Assembly (NCBI GenBank): GCA_036346275.1
Contig: CM070719.1
Coordinates: 14,921,185-14,985,184, forward strand
Length of the DNA: 64,000 nt
From: Otatea glauca
Lineage: Eukaryota > Streptophyta > Magnoliopsida > Poales > Poaceae
Reading direction: 5' to 3'
The notes below the pieces were generated by a model. That model was not told where the DNA came from and did no database searches. It saw only the letters and a program-made list of their open reading frames with translations. The stretch's first letter is position 1; each line of letters begins with the position of its first letter. The position numbers were made by a program, and so were the translations under genes. Shown here one piece after another: positions 22,260-32,432 of this stretch.

Positions 22260-23200
22260 CATTCAATGCGAGTTGCGGCGATGAGGCAAATGAGTCGTGA
22301 CGAATCGATATCTAGTTGGGTTAAATCGACCACGAGCTTCGTTTCACGACGATGGCTAGGCTTCAACCGAAATGGGTTGCCTCCTACATCAAGAGGTCAT
22401 TGCAAGCTGAGTCCAAGAAGGACTTCATTCTACTCCGCACCACGAGGAGTAAGTGCTACTTCACTGCTCAATTACTTCTACGCACCAAACCGTATGTGAA
22501 CTTATTTTCTCCGCTACATACCATTTAATAAGCAACCATCGGGTTCTACTCGCGTTCGTCCGAGTGACAACAAAGTGTATATTTTAATTCGGTTGATAAG
22601 AGACCGATGGCCTACGCGATCAAGCCTCCTTTGGAGCAAGAAGTGCACCACTCTTATCTAACATTTTCTCGTATTTAACTACGTTCATTATTTTTTACTC
22701 AACGCGCCTCCAATGTATATAGGGGTTTCAAGGAATACGTCAAGCAAGAGGGACACACGACGACAAAAGGGCTCCAAGTCGAGTATGTCCGCTTCATGGT
22801 ACAAGTGGCTATCATATATAAGATTTAAATTTTCGACATATTTTCTTCGTCTCTTAATTTATTTTTATTTCTTCACAAAGTCATCAACGTGGCAGCGATG
22901 ACCGCTGTGGTTTGTATGTCATGCAACACATGGTGATCTTGATTGCCATTGCTCGACTGCTTCCCTAAGGTAGTACATGCATTATTATACAATTAGTCTT
23001 TCACATAGCAATTTGAAAACTTAAATTAGAGCACTCATTTCTATTTTGCAAGATACCAATATCCCCTGAAGAGTATAGACAACACTGCACTCAACAAGAT
23101 ACGAGACCACTTATGCGGTGGTAATCGGATAGAATGCTTGTCGGAGGACGGATGCTTTAGAGATCCCAAAGCTCCTACTAGACCGTATGTGAACAATATT
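22260..23200 (+). pseudogene. Ulp1-like (C48) cysteine protease remnant of CACTA-1
   Basis: The region includes GLQPKWVASYIKRSLQAESK (about 22362-22420), KPYVN before an intron-like break (about 22484-22500), a DNKVYIL step (about 22567-22590) and GFKEYVKQEGHTTTKGLQVEY (about 22727-22790). It then has the Cys box Q-R-G-S-D-D-R-C-G-L-Y-V with the candidate nucleophile Cys at 22906-22908. This order is that of Ulp1/SENP-like proteases found at the C-terminus of grass CACTA second genes. Exons are separated by AT-rich introns and several are out of frame. The His-box region is not clear. Confidence 0.6.
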
Positions 23201-23404
23201 ACATATCCGAATGCGATTGCATGTGTACGGTTAAGCATGTTTACATTCTATTTTGTTAACGAATGTGATATGTGTTTGTTGTAACGTAGTGTTCATGTTC
23301 TTTGAATGTGATATGTTGTCTGTAATTTCTGTGTGAATGTGATATGTGCATATTGTGTGGAATATGTGCTGATTGGAAGGTGAATTAGAAAATAGCACAG
23401 CACA

Positions 23405-23803
23405 TCCCTTCATCTCTGTCGGTTCTCACAAGAAAATGATAGAGATGTGATGCTCATCTGTATCGGTTCTTTGTAAGAAGCGATAGGGATGATAGACTCA
23501 TCTCTATCGGTTCTATATAAGAAGCGATAGAGATGATGGTATTCATCTCTATCGGTTCTTTGTAAGAAGCGATAGAGATAACTTCTTCATCTCTATCGCT
23601 TCTTAAAAAGAACCGATAGAGATGATCGAATCATCTCTATCGCTTCTTACAAAGAACCGATAGAGATGACCGTCATATCTTTATCGGGCGAGAACCGACT
23701 GTAATAATGTCGTCTCATCTCTGTCTCATGACTTTATGTCGCCACCAGAACCGACTGTGATGATAAAAAAAAATCGATTGTGATGTATATTTGTGTAGTA
23801 GTG
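23405..23803. repeat. CACTA-1 right subterminal palindromic array
   Basis: Units catctctatcggttctt ... aagcgatagagatg alternate in orientation up to the terminus. The motif differs from the left array by one consistent step (ctctatcgg on the right, cactatcgg on the left), so the two ends have drifted as groups or have been homogenised separately. Confidence 0.8.
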
Positions 23804-24248
23804 ATGGTGTTTTAGGTCACGCAGGCTCTCTATTCGTGCGTATCTAAAGGATGGTAGTTAATACCATAAGAGATGCCTCCTATCTTCATGCATGTGTCTT
23901 GAATCATTGTGTCTTTTGCCAACTGTCCTAACTTGCCGGAGACGTCAGGAATAGGTGTGTCAAGTGGTGGCCAAACATCAGCTACACAATATACATAAGG
24001 TGAAGCACAGGCGGCCATGCATGCAGGTGAGGACAGATGAGAATTACTAAAGCTTTTGTTAGATTAATTGAGTTGCTAAACCCAAGTTGCTGAGAGCAAA
24101 AGGTCACCTTTGCTTAGCATGAGAGACAATGGCCTACCTATCTTCTTGGAAGGGTGCGAACTCGATCCTATATTGTTCAGAGAGATGAAGATAAGAATCG
24201 TACGGCTGGCAGTGGCCTAGCTAGAATGCTACGTACCAGCGTCCATAG
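23804..24248 (-). other. CACTA-1 right flank with possible host exon remnant
   Basis: The minus-strand frame at 23830-24018 (62 codons, beginning MAACASPYVYCVADVWPP) has host-like composition and no repeat structure, unlike its surroundings. I do not recognise a domain. It may be a gene fragment carried by an older element or a remnant exon. The rest of the flank holds nothing I can name. Confidence 0.25.
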
Positions 24249-24451
24249 GACAAACTAGCGATGAAAACGGAAAGAAATCTTTTTTTTTTTTTTTCAGAAA
24301 CGAGAATGGAAAATGTCGGTATGAAAATAGAAACATAAATTTTTTTATCGGAAACGAGAGAGCCATTTTCGACGGAAACAGAAACGAAAATTCCGTATAA
24401 ATGAAACAGGAAATTCCATTGGAAACTTGGCCCAAAAAGGTGAACGGACAT

Positions 24452-24738
24452 CTACATTTATTTTCGAATTAAATAATTTTAAAAATACAAAAGGCTTTAT
24501 AGAAAATATCAAATAGAGTTAAAAAAATTTCAAAAAAATTCTCAAAAATACTTTGGAATATTTTGAACCTAGGAAAATTATTTCTAGCATGATTTTGGTT
24601 TTATTTTTCTTGAATAAATTAATTTTATAGATCTAAAAATAGCAAAATGGCATTTATAAACTCTAGAAAATCTAGGATAAATCTCAAAAAATTATAAATG
24701 AAAATTGAATAATAATATATAAATTTTAGGGCGTTACA
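24452..24738 (-). repeat. LTR fragment, minus strand, inside the hAT element
   Basis: Read on the minus strand it begins TGTAACGCCCTAAAATTTAT at 24738 and is AT-rich, like the LTR at 1-520. Its far end is truncated. It abuts a plus-strand gypsy pol tail. Confidence 0.45.
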
Positions 24739-24744
24739 CTTTTT

Positions 24745-25860
24745 ATAGTTGGAGGAGCAATATGACGAGGATATCACTCTTTTCGGTATGCGTATACATT
24801 ATGGTCCAATGACAAGAGCTCGTGCACATAAATTAAATCATGAGGTGAGCTCGTTTCTCGCTATTCATAATAATGATATTGAGGATGAGATACTACTAAA
24901 TAGTTGTAAAGTTTGACTACTTAGGAATATGGGAGAAGCATCACCAGGATAGCCACAAGCACTCAGTTTGTTGGCACAATTTAGATTGACACCCAGTCGA
25001 ACCGGCCACCTCTACTCCAAGTTGACGCACTTTTCAAAGGGCACCATCACCTCTACACAACCACATCCCTAGCTGGACTCCACCCTTGCCACGTCAAATC
25101 AAGCCAGGCTCCAAGTCGTCCACAATTCGGGGTCTGTGTTCAGTTCGGAGTCAGCAGATAGTACTGTATTAAAATGGGCATATCTCCCTAATACGGATTC
25201 CAATGGAGGAATTTTTGTGCTCGTTACAAAGATAACAACGAGATCTTTCCAATGGATCTGGTCTCAGCCCTAGATGCATTGTGAATCATCTGAAATCATC
25301 GAAACAATGTGTTATATTACTTCTTTAGGCTGTTTCGGGCTTTGTAAGCGTGTGGGGGCCCAAGCCTAGGTTGTGTGCACCCCTCTGGCCGCACAAACCC
25401 TAGCTTGACCATCTCGCATCCCTCTCTCTCATATACTCAGTAGCCGCCACCTTAGACACTTGGGTTTTGCTTTTATTACAACTAGACTTTATCAATTCTT
25501 CGCCGTACATCGGTTTGTAGAACCCCAACTCATGTACTTAATATAATTCATAATTTCATATTGCATCTTCTACGTTCTTACTTGTGTTCTCGATTTGCAT
25601 GTAGGGATTAATCTTCTTAGCGAGGTCAACCGAGTTTGTGCGTGGTTTATAACCTACGGAGCCGTGCTGTAGCGATTGCAGGGTTCGGATCAGTTCTGAT
25701 TGGAAGCCGGATCATCAACGTCGAGTTCTCTATTAATCGATTTACTACTACCTGTCGGAAGATCGGGACACCGTTCGTATCACAATAAGATGTCGATGAT
25801 AATGATATGGAGGAGGACATGATGGTCTGATCCATACGACAAATAGCGAGCCTTCAGTTG
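24745..25860 (+). pseudogene. Ty3/gypsy pol tail plus 3' LTR-like region, plus strand
   Basis: 24745-24960 encodes the pol tail (LEEQYDEDITLFGMRIHYG, MTRARAHKLNHEVSSFL). The rest matches, in opposite orientation, the non-coding 3' region of the gypsy element at 4079-4820. It is therefore the 3' end of a second element of the same family. The two copies form an inverted pair about 20 kb apart. Confidence 0.6.
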
Positions 25861-26228
25861 ACAAACTTGAGAAAAAACTTTCTAGTTATACCGGTGAACA
25901 TAACATTGTTTGTGTGTCCACCTTGGAGGTGAAATGAATTATATTGTTTTTGCCGTCATGTATATTGTAATAATGTACTATGTTCTTGTGGAATTTTTCA
26001 CTTTTGTTTCCGTATCCGCTCTATTTAATTCCTCATCCGTTTCTGTCACTATCCATTTTCATATTCGTTTATGAGGTTTTAGATTTTGTTTCCGTTACCG
26101 GTAAAAAATATAAAAACGGAACGACCGTTTACCGACAGTTTCCGTTCTGTTTTCATCCAAAAGACAAACTAACGCCTACATGAACGTGTCGTGCACACAA
26201 GTGTAAGTCAACGATCATGTATTTAGGG

Positions 26229-26930
26229 TAGAGAGCTGGGCATTGGGCTAAGTATTTTTTTTGGTTCGCCCGTGGTATGGTAGGAACGACACGATTGAAG
26301 TACAACACAGCACGTATGCGCATAAGCCGGACCGACACGGTACGAATGACAGGGTCGTACTGGGCCTTGCGATCGGGCACGATGGGCGACATAGAACGAC
26401 ACGCCTACATGAGCGTGCTTGGACCGGCACGAATGAAACAGACGCAATGGCCCGAAGCAGGCAGGCATGCAGCAGGGCACTCTACCGCGATATTGCGTCA
26501 TGTTGTAGCTCGTCCTATTGTCGGTGCCTTTTGTGGTCCTCGCATGCGGAGAAAGTGTAGACAACAAAGATACTAAAAGGTGGAAAATGAAGACAGGAGA
26601 GTACATGCTGACTAACACCAAGCACACTCACCAAGCCACTCTGTACTACGGCCCCCACACAGGGTGTAAGGTTTTTAACGAGGCAATAACTCTATACCTG
26701 TTTAAGAATGAATAAAATTTAGTTGATTTTCCCTTAATATTTGTGTCAACTATCTCAGTTCCGTGCGTCTTCGGCTCCTTTCCTCTCGTTGTAATAGTGC
26801 AAATGGGCTGAGTCTGGACCGGCACAGTACAAAACCGGCACAAATCTCAAATGAACTGTGTATGGCTCGCTGAAGGTGTGCCGCCATGGCCCTGCAGGCC
26901 CGGCCCGGTACGACATCATGCCCACCTCTA
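26229..26930. mobile_element. hAT-type element, 702 bp
   Basis: A perfect 8-bp duplication atttaggg lies at 26221-26228 and 26931-26938. The termini TAGAGAGCTGGGCAT and, inverted, TAGAGGTGGGCAT match, and the subterminal regions repeat ccggcacg/cggtacga-type motifs typical of one grass hAT family. The middle (about 26540-26790) is AT-rich and unrelated. No transposase. Confidence 0.82.
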
Positions 26931-27474
26931 ATTTAGGGCTAAAATTGTTAACAAGCGTTGAGGACTGTTCTATTTCACAGGTATCTGCTTGGGTACTTTT
27001 CTAAATATATTTTATATGGTTTGTAATTAGGGCTCACATTCAAAGTAGATTACTCTAAGATGTAGCTTTCTTCTCTTATAAGAAAAAAATTCTCTCATCT
27101 TCTATTATAATAGAGGCACATTAATTATGTATACACCTAAAAATATCAATAAAGAGAATAGTTATAGATATACATTTTGTATCTCTGTTCTCATGATCTG
27201 GTGTTTATGCGATGTTATTTATCTATAATGGCCTTGATACGTAGAATAAGAATTAACCTGTAGATTAAGCAAAATACTGTATCCAGAATAACCTGTAGAA
27301 AATATATTCTGATAACGACGGCCTGATGGCCATACAAATCAAATCCTACAGTAAAATTACCACAGATTAAAAATTGGCGAGGAAAAATATATGGAAGCAC
27401 AAATGAAGAAGATCTATGCAGATATCCCCTCATGGTTCGCAAAACAATTTAACGCAAGGTACGTACGGGCGCTG

Positions 27475-27596
27475 ATATAGGTATAGGCCGGGCCAAGCGC
27501 GCATAGCTTTGGTATGCCTCACTGCGGCATCGCCCCCGCCCATGCATGCACGCCGGTCACAATGCCGGCCGCCGAACAGACGGAGCTACGCTATTG
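27475..27596. other. 3' flank of the DUF761 gene
   Basis: GC-moderate sequence just downstream of the minus-strand gene's stop, probably its 3' untranslated region. No clear AATAAA signal is close to the stop. 26940-27470 upstream of it holds no gene that I can see. Confidence 0.3.
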
Positions 27597-28277
27597 CTAC
27601 CCACGGCGGCGCAGCAGGCACTCCGGCGTGGCGGCCGGGTGCTGCATCCGTAGCTGCTCGTAAAACCTCTTGATGAAGTCATCGGCCTCGGCGTCCACGC
27701 GCTCGTTGCTGCCGCCCTCCGACACGACCGGGAACGGTGAGTCGGTCACGCGCAGCGTTCGGACCCCCGTGGGGCTGCGGCCCAGGATCGACGCCATCAT
27801 CGGCGACGGCGTCGCCGTCACCACCCCGGCCGCCGCAGGCGTGCCCCCTCCGCCGCCCACCACCTCGGCGCTCATCATCTCGAACGCCCGCGCCACCGTG
27901 GTGGCGTCGAGGCCCTCGTACTCGCCGTGGGCGTCCCGGCCGCCGCCGCGGCTCTTGAAGGGGAAGAGCCCGTAGTACTGCGGGTACGACGGCGTGGTTG
28001 TGCAGCTGAATTCCACCTCCCGCGAGTGGCCGTAGAACGACGCCAGCGCCGAGGAGGAGGCAAGGTGACCATGGCCGCCGGCGGATTGGGCAAGGAGGCC
28101 GCGCAGCGCCCTGCCGGCGAGCTTGCCGCGGCCGAGGAGGAGGTGGACGTCCATCATGAGGCGCTTGCGACAGAGGCCGCGGCGCAGCATGTGGCACACG
28201 GCGAGCACCACGTGCCACAGACGCCGTGCCAGTCCTTGCTCCATCGGTCGCCGCGCCGGCGTCGTCACAAGATCCAT
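27597..28277 (-). CDS. DUF761 family protein (Avr9/Cf-9 rapidly elicited 146-like)
   Basis: An intact, GC-rich, intronless frame. The first ATG is at 28313, but I prefer the Met 12 codons later (MDLVTTPARRP), because the family usually starts shortly before its basic helix; either is possible. The N-terminus has LARRLWHVVLAVCHMLRRGL and the basic KRLMMDVHLLLGRGKLAG block. The middle has the YYGLFPFKS segment seen in related proteins and low-complexity Gly/Ala parts. The C-terminus carries the DUF761 motif EADDFIKRFYEQLRMQ. Family members are small plant proteins with roles reported in defence responses and growth; the biochemical function is unknown. Its GC content differs sharply from the surrounding transposons, and it is the only likely functional gene here. 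Confidence 0.85.
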   Translation of the reverse strand: MDLVTTPARRPMEQGLARRLWHVVLAVCHMLRRGLCRKRLMMDVHLLLGRGKLAGRALRGLLAQSAGGHGHLASSSALASFYGHSREVEFSCTTTPSYPQYYGLFPFKSRGGGRDAHGEYEGLDATTVARAFEMMSAEVVGGGGGTPAAAGVVTATPSPMMASILGRSPTGVRTLRVTDSPFPVVSEGGSNERVDAEADDFIKRFYEQLRMQHPAATPECLLRRRG

Positions 28278-28454
28278 TGATACTGATATAGCGTGGGAGA
28301 AGCAGAATTCCAAGCTCTCCTAAGGGCGTGTATGCAAAAAACAAATGTAGAAACTTGAAAGGGATGTTAATTCTGTGTTGTTTCAGGGGCTGATTAGATT
28401 AATCAGCTTAGCTAGGGGTTGATGGGATGAGTAGGAATGGGGGAGTGGAGGAGG

Positions 28455-28463
28455 TATTTAAGG
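28455..28463 (-). promoter_or_regulatory. Possible TATA box of the DUF761 gene
   Basis: On the minus strand the sequence reads ccttaaatacc, a weak TATA-type element, 140-180 bp upstream of the possible start codons. The spacing leaves room for a 5' leader of about 110-150 bases. No other TATA-like site is better placed. Confidence 0.35.
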
Positions 28464-28499
28464 AAGGAAAAGCTGCAAGGGATCCACATGCACCAAGGC

Positions 28500-28704
28500 C
28501 CTGAATAAACTTTAAAAAAATTTATGCAGGGTATTCTTAGCTTTAGATTTATGGAGCTGTAACTGTGCATACATTAAAAGTGTTTAAGTGGGTCATCTTA
28601 TTTACATTTTAAACTAAAAATATAAACTTAATTCACTTTACTTTAACCTACAAACTTCAGATTTGAGGTGGAGCTGGGATCTGAACCACTGCCAAAATAG
28701 GGTC
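28500..28704. mobile_element. Diverged Tourist-like MITE upstream of the DUF761 gene
   Basis: In the opposite orientation it matches the MITE at 17356-17586 over most of its length (tgggtcatctt.tttacatttta, tttatggagctg, gagctgggatctg). The right end GACCCTATTTTGGC (inverted) is followed by tta. The left end (ggccctgaataaac) is altered. It lies just upstream of the putative promoter. The motif caccaaggccctgaataaac occurs again at about 30050. Confidence 0.6.
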
Positions 28705-29278
28705 TTAATATGGAAGGTTAAGGGTTTATGTAAAGAGGTGCTTCTATAATTCAGGTGTGCCTCTATGTTTTTCTTTTTTAAAGTTATAAAAATATTAAAG
28801 CATAAATAAATAGTAGATAGTGATTACTTATCTCTTCACTTGCTTAAAGATCTGTATAACTTGTATTAGAAGAGAAATTATAAATAGAAGCACCGCTCAT
28901 ATGTAAATTTTTTAGTATTATTGTTTTGTTTCTGCTGGCTGGACTTGAGTATACTACTGCAGTGCTAGCTAGCTACTGTTCATTCAGCCATTAGAGGTTA
29001 GCTTTTGCAGTGTTACTTGTTGAGTTAGCATGTGGTTTGGTAGAAATGACAGCGATTGCCCATGGAGAGAGCCTTGTTTAATTAATAATTAAAGTATCTC
29101 CTTTTGTTGGTATGAAATTGACACAATAAATTAGCATGTCAATTGTTGGAGTGGTAGTGGTTAACTTCCAAAGCTTCCTTGGAGTGGTCAAGTCATAAAA
29201 ATATCGGTTTTGAAAAATACGCCCTTAACCATGTTGTAGGAAAGGAAATTTAGATCAAGAGGACAATAATGGCGGCGG
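28705..29278. other. AT-rich intergenic stretch, no gene
   Basis: No open frame of note, no terminal repeats seen. The last eight bases are the left TSD of the small hAT element. Confidence 0.4.
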
Positions 29279-29536
29279 CCAGGGGCGGCCCCGGCACCTC
29301 CAAAATTTTGAAAAGTTTTATGAGATCACGTCTTTAATATGCTAAATTTATTTATTAAATTAGTTCTAATTTTGGTGGTTTAGGATTTTTAAGACTTTAG
29401 AACTATTTATATTGTACTTTTAGCAAATTTAAAATATATGTGTTGGATTTACGATGTTACGAAATAATTGTAAAAGATTATAGAGTTGTACGTGCGATGT
29501 GTGCACCCCCAATGAAAAATTTCTAGTTTCGCCACC
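29279..29536. mobile_element. Small hAT-like MITE, 258 bp
   Basis: The ends CCAGGGGCGGCCCCGG and, inverted, GGTGGCGAAACTAG are flanked by ggcggcgg at 29271-29278 and 29537-29544. CAGGGGCGG-type ends are frequent in grass hAT MITEs. The duplication is a low-complexity triplet, which lowers its weight. Confidence 0.55.
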
Positions 29537-29544
29537 GGCGGCGG

Positions 29545-31521
29545 CTGCAGACAAATGAGCAAGAACAGGTGAACAGGTCAATAATATGGGAAGAAATAAT
29601 TAACACTACTAGGAAAAGGTTCCATTTTTTTGGAATTTCGTTTATTACTGGATTACTTTTAAAAAAATTAACTTCGTAATTTTCTTTTGATGATTTTTTT
29701 TGTTGATTTGAGAACGGAGGGAGAAGTATAGTTTACATGCATGTTTTATATATGTTTGCCTCCTAATGAAAGATTGAAAGCGAAAAAAACATTTGGAAGA
29801 TATAATTTATATCAACTAATTAACATCCACATCTGTACCTAGAAAGTAGGTGGAAGATGGGTAATTTGAAAATAATATCACAGGATTGCCTTGCAAAATA
29901 CATTCATAGCCAAAGGTTTGAATTGAAGACTGCATGGAAATTCAGAAACAACTTAATATTTGTGGATGGTGTGGGTACACTTTGCAATTGCTAATAGAAC
30001 ATCTTCCCAATCTTGTGGATGTAGGTTTTTCTAGCAGGATCTACATACACCAAGGCCCTGAATAAACTTTAAAAAATGCTCCCTAGCTTACTTTCATAAA
30101 ACAAACAAATTTCTTAAACGATTGAAACCCTATAAAACCCAGCAAATTCGCGGCGGCTAGCATTGCATGACACCTTCGGCAAGATGGAAATATATACACA
30201 CAGCTAGCATGCAATGTCATTTTGGTCAAAAAGACGAAATACACAGCGCTGGTTTCGTGCTCCCATGCTTAGAAAAAACTAGCTAAGCTTATTCCTTAGT
30301 GAGCAAGTGAGGAATTATTTTTTTCCTTTGTTATTTTCCTTAGTACTTTTCATTCCCTGCTTGTATATATTCTTGGCTTTGGGCCTTTGGCTAAAGCTGG
30401 TCATCGATCAACTCCGAGCTCGAGAATCAAGATTGTGGCTTTCCACAGGTAATGCTGGTGCTACTTTTGTTATAGGGAATTATAGCAGCGCACTGCTGGT
30501 TACCTTGCGAAGAGCATACCAAACTGTTTAAAGTAGATGCCTAAATAGTTAATTAGCTGTTCTTTTGAACTCTCACAAGACATCATGATTACTGAAAAAA
30601 AGGAGTGTTTCCAAAATTGTATAGGAGACTAGCTAGTTAACTTGTAGGGGTTGATGATAAAAATTAATCTACAAGGTGTTTTTGAATAAATTCCTTGAGG
30701 ATGTTTTTCGTAATTCTTCATTTTAGTACCTAAGAAAGCAGCATGTTATAATTAGTCGTGTTTGGACATTGGTACTCATTTAGCTACTAAGTTTAATTTG
30801 ACGATAAAATCACATGAATTAATTACATATTGGCACACACATTAGTAGGGTTACAGAAACAAGGATTTATTAAAGCTTTATTTTGGTTATGAATTATTTC
30901 CTAAGTTTCTTGCAATATTTTTTTTGCTTTTGGAAAACAAAATATATGGTATTGAAATAGCTAAAATTTATATTGTAAAAATAATTTAATTTGCCTTGTG
31001 CGTGCAACATACGAAGGGATCGGCGTGTTAGCAATGTGTATACACAGTAATTGTTTTTTAAAGTGTAAATATGATTAATTTGTGCTTAACATAAAACACA
31101 GCATTCGAAAGCACTGAGTATAATTCATCGACAGTTAATTAGTAAAAAAACTATTTGAGTTACTTATGCATCCCCCTCCCCGGGCGGCTGTCCTTTGAAA
31201 GCTAAGCTTTAATCGACGGTAACAGTAACCAGTGACTTTAAAGGTAGCTTCTATGTCACGTCCATTGTACATATCGGAGTCTTTGTGGGACTCAAGTACA
31301 ACTGATCTGACCAAATCTGCACTTGGCAACACTTGTTAATATTTGTAAAAATGGGCGCATGCATGACAATATGGTGTTATATTAATATGTGTGCAGTACA
31401 ATTTAACAAAGTTCACCAATATGTAGATACCTGCATTGCCGATACCAGTTCGTTCCTAAGGAGTAAAAAACACCATGTTAGCTAGTTAAGAAGATGTGTA
31501 ATACTCTACAACAATATCAAA
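29545..31521. other. AT-rich intergenic region, no gene
   Basis: About 2 kb without a convincing gene. The frame at 30307-30531 begins with a hydrophobic stretch but looks random and has no recognisable domain. A 35-base segment around 30040-30075 repeats the sequence at 28480-28518. Confidence 0.4.
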
Positions 31522-31800
31522 CACTACTACAGAACTGGGCATCACAACCGGCCTATTAGAAACAGCTTGGTGTGAACCCGTTGTAATGTTCGCACCAGAA
31601 GCGGTTCGTTGGCAACGGTCCGGAGAGGGATTTCAGAAGCGGTTTGAGACACGAACCGATTCTGAATGTTGCATTCTAGAAGTGGTTCTTGTCTCAAACC
31701 GCTTCTGATTTTCAGAAGCGGTTTGAGAAAAGAACCGCTTCTAGAACGTAACATCTGTGGTTTATCGTGTCTCAAACCGCTCTAAGCCCCTCCACAGCGC
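31522..31800. repeat. Left subterminal array of the derivative
   Basis: Palindromic units around agaagcggttt / aaaccgcttct, the same motif as the CACTA-2 left array at 40428-40700. It is followed by the leader with aacccttcttcctccatg. Confidence 0.75.
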
Positions 31801-32432
31801 GCATTTAAACCCTTCTTCCTCCATGAGCCAGCAGAGGTACAATCGAACAGAGAAGGCCGGCCCAGCGATGTTCTTGGGGAGGTGCTGTCCAGATTTTTAA
31901 TTGGAGGTGATTAGCTCCAAATTAAGTGTTTCAAGGTTAGTAACATCATGTGAACATCCTTCTCTCCTAGATATTGCTATTTTTTCAATGGATGTGAAGA
32001 AATCTTGAACTTTTTAAGCATGATAAAAAATTTATTCTCTATGCTTGTTTTTGTTGTTGTATGAAGATGTAGGGTGGAGATCTAGTTCAAAATGTGACAT
32101 TACAAGGTAAAGGTGATTGGAAGCTTTAGATCTAGGTGGTTGTTAGCTTTAGAATCTTAAATATCACAATAAGTTAGGCGAGATCTAGGTACAATATTGC
32201 AAGGAAGTAATTATTGGTGTATGAAATAAAATAGAAAAACATGTAGAAGGATAAAAAAAAATTACAAAGGTAGGAAGGGATACAAAATAATTAGAAAGGT
32301 AGGTCTTTAATTGGATGACGGTGTAGGTGGAGCTTTTTTTTGTTGGGTTTAAATGTAACGAAATTTAAGTTAGGTTATAATTTTGGTAAGGAAATTTGTT
32401 ATAATTTTTAATGAAATTATAACTTGGTGTAG

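Larger units (their letters stand above)
11395..23803 (+). mobile_element. CACTA-1: complete 12.4 kb CACTA (En/Spm) element
   Basis: The left tip is CACTACTACAGAATGG and the right tip TTGTGTAGTAGTG, with the 3-bp duplication atg at 11392-11394 and 23804-23806. Both ends carry arrays of palindromic subterminal repeats. Inside, in order on the plus strand, are a TNP2-type transposase gene, a second repeat array, a GC-rich leader, a Ptta/En-Spm (TNPD-like) gene and an Ulp1-like protease region. All genes are broken. A Tourist-like MITE lies inside the middle array. Confidence 0.88.
24257..26162. mobile_element. hAT-like element, 1.9 kb, filled with retroelement debris
   Basis: An 8-bp duplication gacaaact lies at 24249-24256 and 26163-26170. 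The ends match as imperfect inverted repeats around GATGAAAACGG (left) and GATGAAAACAG (right, read inward). The left part (to about 24440) and right part (from about 25975) both consist of gaaacggaaacg-type motifs. Between them sit an LTR fragment and a gypsy 3' fragment, so the original element was only about 400 bp. Confidence 0.65.

Noticed and set aside
27670..28344. Other long frames overlapping the DUF761 gene
   Set aside because: They are shadow frames of a GC-rich gene; only the 27597-28277 minus frame shows a conserved domain.
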